This document shows, piece by piece, positions 1 to 6,986 of a DNA stretch of 32,871 nt; the first letter of the stretch is position 1, and every line of letters starts with the position of its first letter. The notes under the pieces are model-generated. The model saw only the letters and a program-made list of their open reading frames with translations. It was not told where the DNA came from and did no database searches. The DNA comes from Streptomyces sp. CB01881 (GTDB lineage Bacteria; Actinomycetota; Actinomycetes; Streptomycetales; Streptomycetaceae). The stretch is from assembly GCF_002953255.1 (NCBI RefSeq), contig NZ_CP026498.1, positions 10,183,508-10,216,378 on the forward strand, written 5' to 3'. The translations under genes were made by a program, and so were the position numbers.

Positions 1-8
1 CGACGGTG

Positions 9-185
9 TCACCGGAGCGGGAACGGCGGGGCCGGAAGCTGGTGGAGCATCCTCAACGGAGCGGCGAGATGTTGTGCTGCGACCGGATGATCGGGCTGAG
101 GTATGTACTTCCAGAACGTGACGGCGTGCCCGTCGACGAGGACCGGCTGCTCCAGCGGCAAGAGGGGGACGGTCGGGAAATCCAT
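9..185 (-). pseudogene. Remnant of an APH-type phosphotransferase
   Basis: A short leftward frame encodes about 58 residues from an ATG at 185 to a TGA at 9. The frame stays open upstream to about 263. The peptide contains FPTVPLLPLEQPV, VDGHAVTFWKY and LAAPLRMLHQLPAPPFPLR, which match the pattern of the middle of the N-lobe in actinobacterial aminoglycoside/choline-type phosphotransferases (P-loop-independent kinase-like fold, APH family). The preceding glycine-rich start and the whole catalytic C-lobe (HxDxxxxN) are missing, and the frame stops right after the PPFPLR stretch. It is therefore a fragment and cannot be an active kinase. It lies beside a Tn3 transposase fragment, so it was probably broken by transposition or deletion. 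The family call rests on motif memory, not alignment. Confidence 0.5.
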
Positions 186-331
186 GCCGAGCGCTGCCGC
201 TGTCGTCGGCCGCCACCCGGACCGTCCCGTACCGGCGTTCGGAGTCGTCCAGCCTTCCCGGCTTCATCAGCGCGTCCGCCACCAGGTCGACACGACAGCC
301 GTCATCTCTGACAGCCGCACCTGAACACGGC

Positions 332-853
332 GTGATCCGGATGCTGTCGCGGGACGGGCGGCCGGCCCCGCTGGGAGACGCGATCGCGCACTACGGGCGG
401 ATCGCCAAGAGCCTGCACATCCTGCGCCTGGCCGACGAGCCCGGCTACCGCCGCCAGATCAAGGCGCAGGCCAACCTCCAGGAGGGCCGCCACTCCCTCG
501 CCCGGAAGATCTTCCACGGCCGTTCCGGACAGCTCTACCAGCGCTACCAGGACGGCATGGAGGACCAGATCGGCGCGCTGGGCCTGGTCCTGAACGCCGT
601 CGTCCTCTTCAACACCCGGTACATGGACGCCGCTGTGAACCAGCTGCGCACGGACGGGTTCGACGTTCGCGACGAGGACGTCGCCCGCCTTTCCCCGTTC
701 GTGCGGCAGCACATCAACATGCTCGGCCGGTACTCGTTCAAGCTGCCCGTGCTGCCCGGCGGGATGCGCCCGCTGCGTGACAAGGACGCCACCGACGGCG
801 AGCCGACCCGGTACGTGGGCGCGGGGCCGGCTCCTGGTGTCAGTGCGGCGTGA
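332..853 (+). pseudogene. tnpA: C-terminal fragment of a Tn3-family transposase
   Basis: The 173 residues match the extreme C-terminus of Tn3-type TnpA (DDE transposase). Landmarks are HYGRIAKSLHIL, the QEGRHSLARKIFHG stretch, LGLVLNAVVLFNTRYMDAAV, VRDEDVARLSPF and HINMLGRYSF. Complete Tn3 transposases are about 950-1000 residues, so only the last sixth or so is present; the DDE aspartates upstream are gone. The homology-like frame can be followed a few codons upstream of the GTG at 332 (to about 311) and then breaks. No 38-bp Tn3 terminal inverted repeat, resolvase or res site is visible on either side. It is a dead remnant of an element, not a mobile unit. Confidence 0.85.
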
Positions 854-870
854 CCTTTCCTGCTGGCTGA

Positions 871-1620
871 TCACTTCGCCTGGGAGAGCGAGACCGCGTC
901 GGGGCCGGCGGGGAATCGCAGCTGGCCCGTCGTGTCGTGCACGGCTCGCCACACTGTCTCGGCGACGTCGCTCTCCTTGGTGAACAGGTCCTGGCCCGTG
1001 AAGTCGCCCATGGCCTTCTTCGCCCATGGTGCGTAGGGCGCCGGGACCAGCTCGTCCAGCGAGGCGCCCTTCGTCGCGTTGGCCGCGAAGTTCGTCGTCA
1101 GGCAGGCGCCCGGCTCGACCGTCTTGGCCTGCACACCGAAGGGCGCGAGCTCGAGTGCGAGGGATGCGGTGAACCCCTCGATGGCCATCTTGCTTGCCTT
1201 GTAGACGGCCGAGAGCGGCATGTGGCCCAGCACCACGCTGGAGGTCACGTTGACCACCACGCCGGAGCCGCGCTCGCGGAACTGGGGCAGCACCGCCTGC
1301 GTCGTCGCCATCACGCCGAACGTGTTGGTTTCGAAGACTTCCCGCACTCGGGCCATGGGGGTGCCCTCGAACACGCTGATCAACGGGACGCCCGCGTTGT
1401 TGACCAGGACGTCGATGGGCCCGGCCGCCTCGAACGCGGCGGTGATGGTCCGGGGCTTGGTCACGTCGAGTTCGACGACGCGGAGCCGGTCCGACTCGGG
1501 CAGGACGCCCGCACGCGTCGTGCGCATCGTGGCGATGACGTTCCACCCCTGCGAGTGGAAGTACAGGGCGGTCTCCCGTCCGTATCCGGATGAGGCACCA
1601 GTGATCAGAACTGTCTTCAT
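871..1620 (-). CDS. SDR-family NAD(P)-dependent oxidoreductase
   Basis: A 249-residue classical short-chain dehydrogenase/reductase. The Rossmann cofactor motif TGASSGYG is at residues 7-14, NNAG at 74-77, an active-site serine at about 127-128 and the catalytic YKASK (Tyr140, Lys144). The length is normal for the family. Members reduce or oxidise carbonyl/alcohol groups with NAD(P)H in the cytosol; the substrate cannot be told from sequence. It begins at the ATG at 1620. It lies downstream of, and on the same strand as, the AraC-type regulator ending at 1776, with a 155-bp gap that contains its own candidate operator (1721-1733). The regulator may control it, which is inference from position. 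Confidence 0.93.
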   Translation of the reverse strand: MKTVLITGASSGYGRETALYFHSQGWNVIATMRTTRAGVLPESDRLRVVELDVTKPRTITAAFEAAGPIDVLVNNAGVPLISVFEGTPMARVREVFETNTFGVMATTQAVLPQFRERGSGVVVNVTSSVVLGHMPLSAVYKASKMAIEGFTASLALELAPFGVQAKTVEPGACLTTNFAANATKGASLDELVPAPYAPWAKKAMGDFTGQDLFTKESDVAETVWRAVHDTTGQLRFPAGPDAVSLSQAK

Positions 1621-1720
1621 GCGGTGATCCTTGCGATGCAGTGGGATCCGCGGATGGACAGGCATTTTCCTGCCCTGCGGAAGAACGGGTGATCCCATTG
1701 AATCGCTTTGACCTGCTGGA

Positions 1721-1733
1721 ATAGTAGAACTAT
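1721..1733. promoter_or_regulatory. Palindrome ATAGT-AGA-ACTAT upstream of the SDR gene
   Basis: A perfect 13-bp inverted repeat, unusually AT-rich for this DNA, lies 101 bp upstream of the SDR start codon and within the SDR/AraC gap. Its form, two 5-bp arms around 3 bp, is typical of dimeric winged-helix (MarR/PadR/HxlR) or TetR operators. No such regulator is encoded immediately alongside, so the binding protein is unknown. Confidence 0.4.
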
Positions 1734-1775
1734 CGTCGCTTCGTCTTGCACGATCCTCCCTCATGGTCCGGCCGC

Positions 1776-2669
1776 TCAAGGAAGGACACCTGCGGTGCTT
1801 CGCAGGCGGGCCGCGTCCCGGCTCGGAGGTGCGCCGAACTGGCGGCGGTACTCGCGGCTGAACTGCGACGGGTTGTCGTAACCGACGCGGTGGCCGACTC
1901 CGGTGACGTCGCCCGGGTGGGTGGCGAGCAGCAGCCGGGCCTCCTGGAGCCGGATCTGTTTCTGGAACTGGATGGGGCTCATCGCGGTCACCGCCTGGAA
2001 GTTGCGGTAGAACGCGGAGACGCTCATCCCGGACAGCCGTGCCACGTCCTCGACCCGGAAGGGCTCGGCGTAGTGCTCGCGGATCCAGCGCACGGCCCTG
2101 GCGACGTGGCTGAGGCCGCTGTCGGCGAGGCCGAGCTGGCGCACCGTCGCGCCCTGCTCGCCGGTGATCAGGCGCCACAGGATCTCGCGTTTGACCAGCG
2201 GGGCCAGTACGGCGCGGTCGCTGGGCTCGTCGAGCAGGCGCAGCAGCCGGACCACCGCGTCGAGCAACGCGGGCGGGGCGTCGCTGACGGCGATCCCCGA
2301 CGGAGTGCCTCCGGCGGGGCGGGGGGTGTCGCCGGGACCGGCTTGCAGCAGCAGTTCGGCGACGGCGGACGGTTCCAGCGTGAGGCCGAAGCCGAGGGCC
2401 GGCTGCTCGGGGGCGGCCTGGGTGAACTGTCCGGTGACGGGCAGGTCGACGGATGCGACTAGGTACTGCCCGGCGCCGTACGCGTAGACCCGGTCGCCCA
2501 GCGCGAGGCGTTTGGCGCCCTGGGCGATGACTGCGAGCACCGTGCCGGACATCGAGGGCGCCGGCGGATCCGGCCGGTCGACCTTGGAGATGAGGACGCC
2601 GTCGATGGCGGTGGTCCAGTCGGGCCGGGCATGCCGGGCCAGCAGGGTGCGGAGCTCTTCGAGGTGCAT
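1776..2669 (-). CDS. AraC-family transcriptional regulator
   Basis: A 297-residue protein from the ATG at 2669. A longer in-frame start at 2726 exists, but it would add a Cys-rich leader encoded by the inverted repeat at 2676-2701 and is unlikely. The N-terminal part looks like the AraC_N cupin-type sensing domain. The C-terminal ~100 residues contain the double helix-turn-helix: VARAVRWIREHYAEPF, VEDVARLSGMSVSAFYRNFQ, then SPIQFQKQIRLQEARLLL and VGYDNPSQFSREYRRQFG. The protein lies between an SDR gene on its own strand and a divergent monooxygenase/hydrolase pair, so it is the likely local regulator. The effector is unknown. Confidence 0.93.
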   Translation of the reverse strand: MHLEELRTLLARHARPDWTTAIDGVLISKVDRPDPPAPSMSGTVLAVIAQGAKRLALGDRVYAYGAGQYLVASVDLPVTGQFTQAAPEQPALGFGLTLEPSAVAELLLQAGPGDTPRPAGGTPSGIAVSDAPPALLDAVVRLLRLLDEPSDRAVLAPLVKREILWRLITGEQGATVRQLGLADSGLSHVARAVRWIREHYAEPFRVEDVARLSGMSVSAFYRNFQAVTAMSPIQFQKQIRLQEARLLLATHPGDVTGVGHRVGYDNPSQFSREYRRQFGAPPSRDAARLRSTAGVLP

Positions 2670-2675
2670 GCGTCC

Positions 2676-2701
2676 ATTGCAGCACTGTTCCGTGCTGCAA
2701 T
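2676..2701. promoter_or_regulatory. 26-bp inverted repeat in the araC/monooxygenase divergent region
   Basis: Perfect 10-bp arms, ATTGCAGCAC and GTGCTGCAAT, flank a 6-bp spacer. The repeat ends 7 bp upstream of the regulator start codon. It could be an operator for a dimer. On the regulator transcript it could also fold into a hairpin beside the ribosome binding site. AraC proteins usually bind direct rather than inverted repeats, so autoregulation through this site is possible but not assured. Confidence 0.5.
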
Positions 2702-2813
2702 TCCCGTACTCGCGAGGATCGTGCAAGTACCAGCGAGCATCGTTCTAACGTTTAAGCAGGTCACGGCGATTGAATGGAATCACCTCACTCCATCAACGCA
2801 GAAGAAGGCCTCC

Positions 2814-3131
2814 ATGATTGCCACGTACGGCTTCAACGCCACCCTGACCGCCAGGCCCGGAATGGGCGACCGGCTCGTCGACCTGCTGCTGACCGGCCTG
2901 CACGAGGGCAGCCCCGGCGCGAGCGCGTACTGCGTGGTCTACCTCGTCTCCCGTTCCGCGTCCGCCCCCGACGTCGTCCACGTCACCGAGGGCTGGACCA
3001 GCGAGGAGGACCACCACCGGATCTTCGCCGGCGAGGCCGCCCAGGCCATCGTGGCGCAGATCGGCGGACTGCTGGCCAAGGAGTCCGAGTACACCGACTA
3101 CGTGCCGGTCCGCGGCAAGGCCGCCTTCTGA
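2814..3131 (+). CDS. ABM-domain (antibiotic biosynthesis monooxygenase-like) protein
   Basis: A small protein of 105 residues starting at the ATG at 2814, preceded by a GAAGAAGG-like ribosome site. It has the ferredoxin-like dimeric alpha/beta-barrel pattern of ABM-domain proteins: a first strand ATYGFNATLTARPG, the helix RLVDLLLTGLHEG, the strand YCVVYLVS, then VVHVTEGWTSEEDHHRIFAGE. Such proteins include cofactor-free quinol oxygenases and many of unknown activity. It is transcribed divergently from the AraC regulator and is followed 98 bp downstream by an alpha/beta hydrolase, probably in one operon. The function within that operon is not known. Confidence 0.8.
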   Translation: MIATYGFNATLTARPGMGDRLVDLLLTGLHEGSPGASAYCVVYLVSRSASAPDVVHVTEGWTSEEDHHRIFAGEAAQAIVAQIGGLLAKESEYTDYVPVRGKAAF

Positions 3132-3229
3132 CCCGCTGAACACCCCACACCCCAGGCCGCCGCGGTGCCCGCCGAGGCGACCCCCTCCTCGCCCGACCGT
3201 CCCGCCACCACCCACGAAAGGCAACGACC

Positions 3230-4198
3230 ATGACCACGACACGACCCGCCCTCGACCCCGAACTGCATGAACTCTTGGCCGACATGCCGCTGATGTCCCA
3301 GCTCAGCCCGGAAGTGCTGGCGCAGGTACGCCCCTTCTCCGCGATGCCCGTCGAACCCCTCCTCGAAGGTCGCGCGATCGACCGGCGCGAGGTCACCGCT
3401 GCGAGTCCGGACGGCACCACGATCCCCTTGTCCGTCTTCAGCCCCGCGAACACCGATCGCGCCACCGCCGTACCCTGCGTCTACTGGATGCACGGCGGCG
3501 GGATGGTCATGGGCGACCGCTTCTCACAGATCGACATCCCGCTGGAGTGGCTCGACGAGTTCGGCGCCGTCGTGGTCTCCGTCGACTACCGGCTCGCGCC
3601 CGAGGCCACCGGCATCATCCCGGTCGACGACTGCTACCAGGGACTGCTCTGGATCGCCGAACACTCCGAAGAACTGGGCATCGACCCCGCCCGGATCATC
3701 GTCGCAGGCGCCAGCGCGGGCGGCGGCCTCGCCGCCGGCGTCACCCTGCTGGCCCGCGACCTCGGCACCCCGACGATCGCCGCCCAAGTCCTGATCGGCC
3801 CCATGCTCGACCACCGCAATACCACCACCTCCAGCCTCCAGTACTCGAACGGGCCCGGCGTCTGGACCCGCGAGATGAACGGATTCGGATGGCGCTGCCT
3901 CCTCGGCGACCTCACCGACGCCGAGGTGCCCGCATACGTCTCACCCGCCTTGGCCGACGACCTCGCGGGCCTGCCGACCACCTACATCGACACCGGCTCC
4001 GCCGAAGTCTTCCGAGACGAGGACACCGACTACGCCACCCGCATCTGGGCGGCCGGCGGCCAGGCCGAACTCCACGTCTGGGCAGGCGGCTTCCACGGAT
4101 TCGACGCCCTGTACCCGCAGGCACACATCTCGGCCACAGCCCGCCGAACCCGCACCGACTGGCTCGCCCGACTCCTGCCCACGAACCCCGCCGCATAG
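3230..4198 (+). CDS. Alpha/beta hydrolase of the HSL (hormone-sensitive lipase) esterase family
   Basis: 322 residues, with AAAGG upstream of the ATG at 3230. The oxyanion-hole motif HGGG is at 88-91, the nucleophile elbow GASAGG has Ser162, and the acid is probably Asp263 in EVFRDED. The catalytic His289 lies in GGFHGF. All three catalytic residues are present and the length is normal, so it should be an active cytosolic carboxylesterase or acyl hydrolase. It follows the ABM protein on the same strand and, with the SDR and AraC genes, suggests an inducible group that handles an ester or aromatic compound; the compound is not identifiable. The gene ends 29 bp before a decayed sugar-transporter remnant on the other strand. 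Confidence 0.93.
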   Translation: MTTTRPALDPELHELLADMPLMSQLSPEVLAQVRPFSAMPVEPLLEGRAIDRREVTAASPDGTTIPLSVFSPANTDRATAVPCVYWMHGGGMVMGDRFSQIDIPLEWLDEFGAVVVSVDYRLAPEATGIIPVDDCYQGLLWIAEHSEELGIDPARIIVAGASAGGGLAAGVTLLARDLGTPTIAAQVLIGPMLDHRNTTTSSLQYSNGPGVWTREMNGFGWRCLLGDLTDAEVPAYVSPALADDLAGLPTTYIDTGSAEVFRDEDTDYATRIWAAGGQAELHVWAGGFHGFDALYPQAHISATARRTRTDWLARLLPTNPAA

Positions 4199-4227
4199 GT
4201 GAAGTCGACGAGTTTCGGTCGTACGCT

Positions 4228-4526
4228 TCAGCCTTGGTGTGACGGCGGATCCCCCGACATTCTGGTCGGGGGCGCCGCCGGCACCCGGTCGAGGACCGCG
4301 GTGTGGTTGCCCAACGACAGGTGACCCACCGGCAGGAACACCCTGATGTTGCCGAGGTCGGCGAAGATCTGCTGGTCCGGCTTGAACGACGAGATCAGCA
4401 TGAAGACGATGGGGAAGGCGAAGGCCAGGGCGAGCGCGCTGCGCAGCACGTGCCCGGGCAGCCGGCGCAGGTCCGCCGCAGGCGGCCGGGCCCGGCGGCC
4501 GGGGAACGAGTGGGTGTGGTCGCCAT
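4228..4526 (-). pseudogene. Truncated MalG-like sugar ABC permease (N-terminal fragment)
   Basis: The ATG at 4526 overlaps the end region of the upstream permease remnant, as in a normal MalF-MalG operon. The start-codon frame and the frame that carries the first transmembrane segment differ, so a frameshift lies within the first ~25 codons. The second frame reads LRSALALAFAFPIVFMLISS, FKPDQQIFADLGNI and LGNHTAVLDRVPA, which matches the first membrane helix and the following periplasmic loop of MalG-type permeases. The family is about 280 residues long; here homology-like sequence stops after about 75 and the frame ends at 4228. The protein cannot function. Confidence 0.75.
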
Positions 4527-4527
4527 G

Positions 4528-4912
4528 TCAGTCCTTCTCCCGGGTGAGGAAGCGCTGGATGAGGGAGACGGCCAGCACGAGCACGAAGAACACCAGGGAG
4601 ACGGAGGCGTAGGCGGTCTGCTGCTGCTCGTAGCCGGCGTGGACCGCCTGGTAGACCACGGTGCTGGTGGAGTCCGGCGGGCCGCCCCGGGGTCATGACG
4701 TTGACCTGGGTGAACAGGCGCAGCGCGTCGATGGTGATGGTGATCAGGACGAAGGTGCGGGTGGCGCGGAGGCCGGGCCAGGTCACGTGCCGGAACCAGG
4801 CCCAGCGGTCGGCGCCGTCGATGGCGGCGGCCTCGTGCAGGTCCGCGGAGATGGTCTGCAGCCCGGAGAGCCAGATCACCATGTGGAAGCCGACGCCCTG
4901 CCAGACGGGCAT
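4528..4912 (-). pseudogene. MalF-like sugar ABC permease, C-terminal fragment with a frameshift
   Basis: The leftward frame contains VWQGVGFHMVIWLSGLQTI, then the permease coupling motif (EAA loop) with its core EAAAIDGADRWAWFRHVTWP, and ITIDALRLFTQVNVMTPG. This is the C-terminal ~40% of a MalF-type membrane component. At about 4690 an extra G shifts the frame; in the corrected frame the last helix (SVSLVFFVLVLAVSLIQRF) and a natural TGA at 4528 follow. The N-terminal helices are absent because the sequence is fused upstream to a LacI fragment. The transporter this belonged to imported a carbohydrate; the solute-binding protein gene has been lost. Confidence 0.8.
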
Positions 4913-5204
4913 GAGCAGCAGCAGGCCGCGGTCGGCGGCGGCCTCCTGGGCGCCCCTGATGATCTGTCCGCGTGCGGGGTGGTGGCGATCTCGTCGCTGA
5001 GGAACCCCACGGTGTAGGAGCGGCTCAGCCGCAGGCCGCGGGCCAGGTTGTTCGGGAGGTACCCCAGGCGCTCGGCCGCCGCCAGGACGGTCTGCCGGGT
5101 TCGGCGTTGATCCGTTTGCCCTGGACGTCGTTGAGGACGTGGGAGACCGTCGGGGCGGACACGCCCGCCGCCGCGGCCACGTCCTTGATTCCGACTCGTT
5201 TCAC
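4913..5204 (-). pseudogene. LacI-family repressor, DNA-binding-domain fragment
   Basis: A GTG at 5204 opens VGIKDVAAAAGVSAPTVSHV, the helix-turn-helix of LacI-family repressors, followed by the hinge-side stretch TVLAAAERLGYLPNNLARGL and TVGFLSDEIATTPHA. At least two single-base losses break the frame, near 5101 (before RQTVLAAAERLGY) and near 4966 (before QIIRGAQEAAADRG). After GAQEAAADRGLLLLM the sequence passes directly into permease sequence, so the whole effector domain is missing. This is the front part of a sugar-operon regulator. Its own operator-like palindrome survives at 5211-5228. Confidence 0.82.
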
Positions 5205-5210
5205 TCGTCC

Positions 5211-5228
5211 TGCCAAAACGTTTGGGCA
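5211..5228. promoter_or_regulatory. LacI-type operator upstream of the broken lacI
   Basis: TGCCAAAACGTTTGGGCA is an 18-bp palindrome with one mismatched pair and a central CG, the form bound by LacI-family repressors (core AAACGTTT). It ends 7 bp upstream of the GTG of the lacI remnant, as expected for autoregulation. Confidence 0.6.
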
Positions 5229-5411
5229 ATAGGGCTGCGATGACGATCCCCGCACGGGGCCGCAGGTGTGAACAGCCCGTTACGGATTCGTGCCCACGGA
5301 GTCTCCCTCCCGTGAACTGGGGCTTCACTGCGGCGCGGTACGGCGCGCGGGCATGCCGAGCGCCGCCCGGGACGGCCCTGCACGGGCATCCGGGCGGCGA
5401 CGGGCGCCCGC

Positions 5412-5705
5412 TCAGCCGGCGGGGTTCAGGAAGGTCAGCACGGAGGCGTCCTCCTTGATCATTCGCGTCAGTTCGGCGTTGAAGGGCTTCCCGCGGGGCG
5501 CGGCGAGGTGCTCGGCGAAGGCGTCCTCGTCCCGGTACTCCTCGAAGATCCAGTAGGCGCGGGGGTCGGACGCCTTGGTGTAGACGTCGAAGGCGAGGTT
5601 GCCGGGTTCGGCCCGGACCAGGGCGGCGAAGTCCGCGACCAGGGCGGCGACTTGCTCCTCGCAGCCGGGTTTGGCGGTGAACTCGGCCAGCAGGGTCTTC
5701 TTCAT
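5412..5705 (-). CDS. Putative quinol monooxygenase (ABM / YgiN-like)
   Basis: 97 residues, the normal size of YgiN-type ABM proteins. It has the first strand KKTLLAEFTAKPGCE, helix QVAALVADFAALVRAEPGN, strand LAFDVYTKASDPRAYWIFEEY and the typical DEDAFAEHLAAP segment. These small dimeric proteins oxidise quinols without a metal or flavin, but activity here is untested. It starts at 5705, 51 bp downstream of the PfkB kinase on the same strand, and is probably cotranscribed with it. Pairing with a sugar kinase suggests a role in the sugar locus rather than in antibiotic synthesis. Confidence 0.82.
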   Translation of the reverse strand: MKKTLLAEFTAKPGCEEQVAALVADFAALVRAEPGNLAFDVYTKASDPRAYWIFEEYRDEDAFAEHLAAPRGKPFNAELTRMIKEDASVLTFLNPAG

Positions 5706-5756
5706 GCCTATCGCTTTCCGTCGGCGGCGGGTGGGAGGTGGCGCGGGGGGCTACGC

Positions 5757-6719
5757 TCAGGGGGCGACCGCGGGAACGGACTCCACCTGGTGCGCCCGGG
5801 GCGGGTTCGGGCCGGCGACCGAGCAGGTCAGCGCGGCGACCCGCGCCGCGTACCGGCAGGCGTCGGCCACTTCGTCGGCGGTCAGCTGCTCCAGTCGTCC
5901 GCCGAGGCGGCCGGTCAGGGAGAGCCGGTGGAGCAGGCCGGCGGTGAACGAGTCGCCGGCGCCGATGGTGTCCACGACCTCGACCCGCGGCGCGGGCACG
6001 GGGATCCGGACGCCGTCGAGCGAAGCCAGCGCGCCGCGGCTGCCCAGGGTGATCACCACCAGCCGGACCCCGGCCAGGTGCCAGGCGTCGCAGGCGCGCT
6101 CGGGCGTGACGCCGGGCATCAGCAGCTCCAGGTCGTCGGAGCTGAGGCGCAGGACGTCGGCGAGTGTGCACCAGCGCGCCAGCCGTTGCCGGTAGACGGC
6201 CGGATCGACCAGCAGCGGGCGGACGTTGGGGTCGATGGAGACGGTCGCGCCGGCGCGTGCGCGCACCAGCATCTCCTCGATCCGCTCGTCGCCGGGGGCG
6301 CGGACCAGCGCGAGGGAGCCGGTGTGCAGGCAGGCCGCGTCCTCGGGGCGGGCGGCGGCGAGTTCGGCGTCGGTCCACTGCCAGTCCGCGGTGGCCTCGG
6401 CGTGGAAGGAGTACTGGGCCTGGCCGTGCGGGTCGAAGGTGGCGATGGCCAGGGTGCTGGGCTCGGCGGCGGCGACGATGCCGGACAGGTCGACGCCGGA
6501 GGCGGCGAGGTGGGCGCGGAAGAGCGCGCCGAAAGCGTCGGAGGAGATCCGGCCGAGGAAGCGGGTGGGGGTGCCGAGCCGGGCCAGTGCCACGGCGGTG
6601 TTGGCCGGCCCGCCGCCCGGCAGGACGCGCAGGGCGAGCTCGCCGGGGCGGGGCTGGAGGGCATCGGCGAAGGCGTCTGCGACGCACTCGCCGAGGACGG
6701 CGATCGGGCGCTGGGCCAT
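5757..6719 (-). CDS. PfkB-family carbohydrate kinase, probable fructokinase
   Basis: 320 residues from the ATG at 6719, which has an AAAGG ribosome site; the frame extends 16 codons further upstream without support. Family signatures are GGGPANTAVALARLG (residues 35-49), GRISSDAFG (56-64), the substrate-side SIDPNVRP (161-168) and the C-terminal PfkB signature DTIGAGDSF (250-258), where Asp256 is the catalytic base. It should phosphorylate a sugar with ATP in the cytosol. It is divergent from frcBCA across a shared 267-bp promoter region with a doubled operator. In Sinorhizobium the frc locus also carries a kinase, so fructose is the most likely substrate; this is inference. Confidence 0.88.
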   Translation of the reverse strand: MAQRPIAVLGECVADAFADALQPRPGELALRVLPGGGPANTAVALARLGTPTRFLGRISSDAFGALFRAHLAASGVDLSGIVAAAEPSTLAIATFDPHGQAQYSFHAEATADWQWTDAELAAARPEDAACLHTGSLALVRAPGDERIEEMLVRARAGATVSIDPNVRPLLVDPAVYRQRLARWCTLADVLRLSSDDLELLMPGVTPERACDAWHLAGVRLVVITLGSRGALASLDGVRIPVPAPRVEVVDTIGAGDSFTAGLLHRLSLTGRLGGRLEQLTADEVADACRYAARVAALTCSVAGPNPPRAHQVESVPAVAP

Positions 6720-6901
6720 CGTTGCGCCTTTCGGATTCTGGGGAGAACAGGGGCGAACCGGACGCACTGACGAGGTACGGCGGGGCGGCCGGTCGGCTGT
6801 TCGCCGGGCGGCGCGGGGATTGCGGTCGCGTTACGCAGTCGTTACGCGGACGGGGCTTGTGGTCCGGGTTGCGCAGACTTCATCATCACTCCCAAGCCAA
6901 T

Positions 6902-6931
6902 GTCAACGATGACATAAGTCAACGATGACAT
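6902..6931. promoter_or_regulatory. Two tandem LacI-type operators in the kinase/frcB divergent promoter
   Basis: The sequence GTCAACGATGACAT occurs at 6902-6915 and again at 6918-6931, exactly 16 bp apart. Each contains the palindrome GTCA-N4-TGAC with a central CG, as in LacI-family operators. The first copy overlaps a leftward TTGACA (6906-6901), a candidate -35 box for the kinase, and both lie 56-85 bp before frcB. The LacI protein at 10045 is the natural ligand. Two sites a little over one and a half helical turns apart could bind two dimers. Confidence 0.7.
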
Positions 6932-6986
6932 CGTCTGCTGCTGATCCCCCGCCCTGTCCACTCGGGGCGCACTCCCAGGAGCCACC

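Noticed and set aside
302..1546. Long minus-strand frame over the transposase fragment and SDR
   Set aside because: It is an out-of-frame shadow of the SDR gene and antisense to the transposase; the peptide has no domain pattern.
5508..6770. A 420-codon plus-strand frame over the PfkB kinase
   Set aside because: Antisense shadow; the leftward kinase has all PfkB motifs and a ribosome site.
6829..6847. Direct repeat CGTTACGC twice at 11-bp spacing near the kinase promoter
   Set aside because: The units are short and no regulator with such sites is nearby; it may be chance, so it was not listed as an operator.
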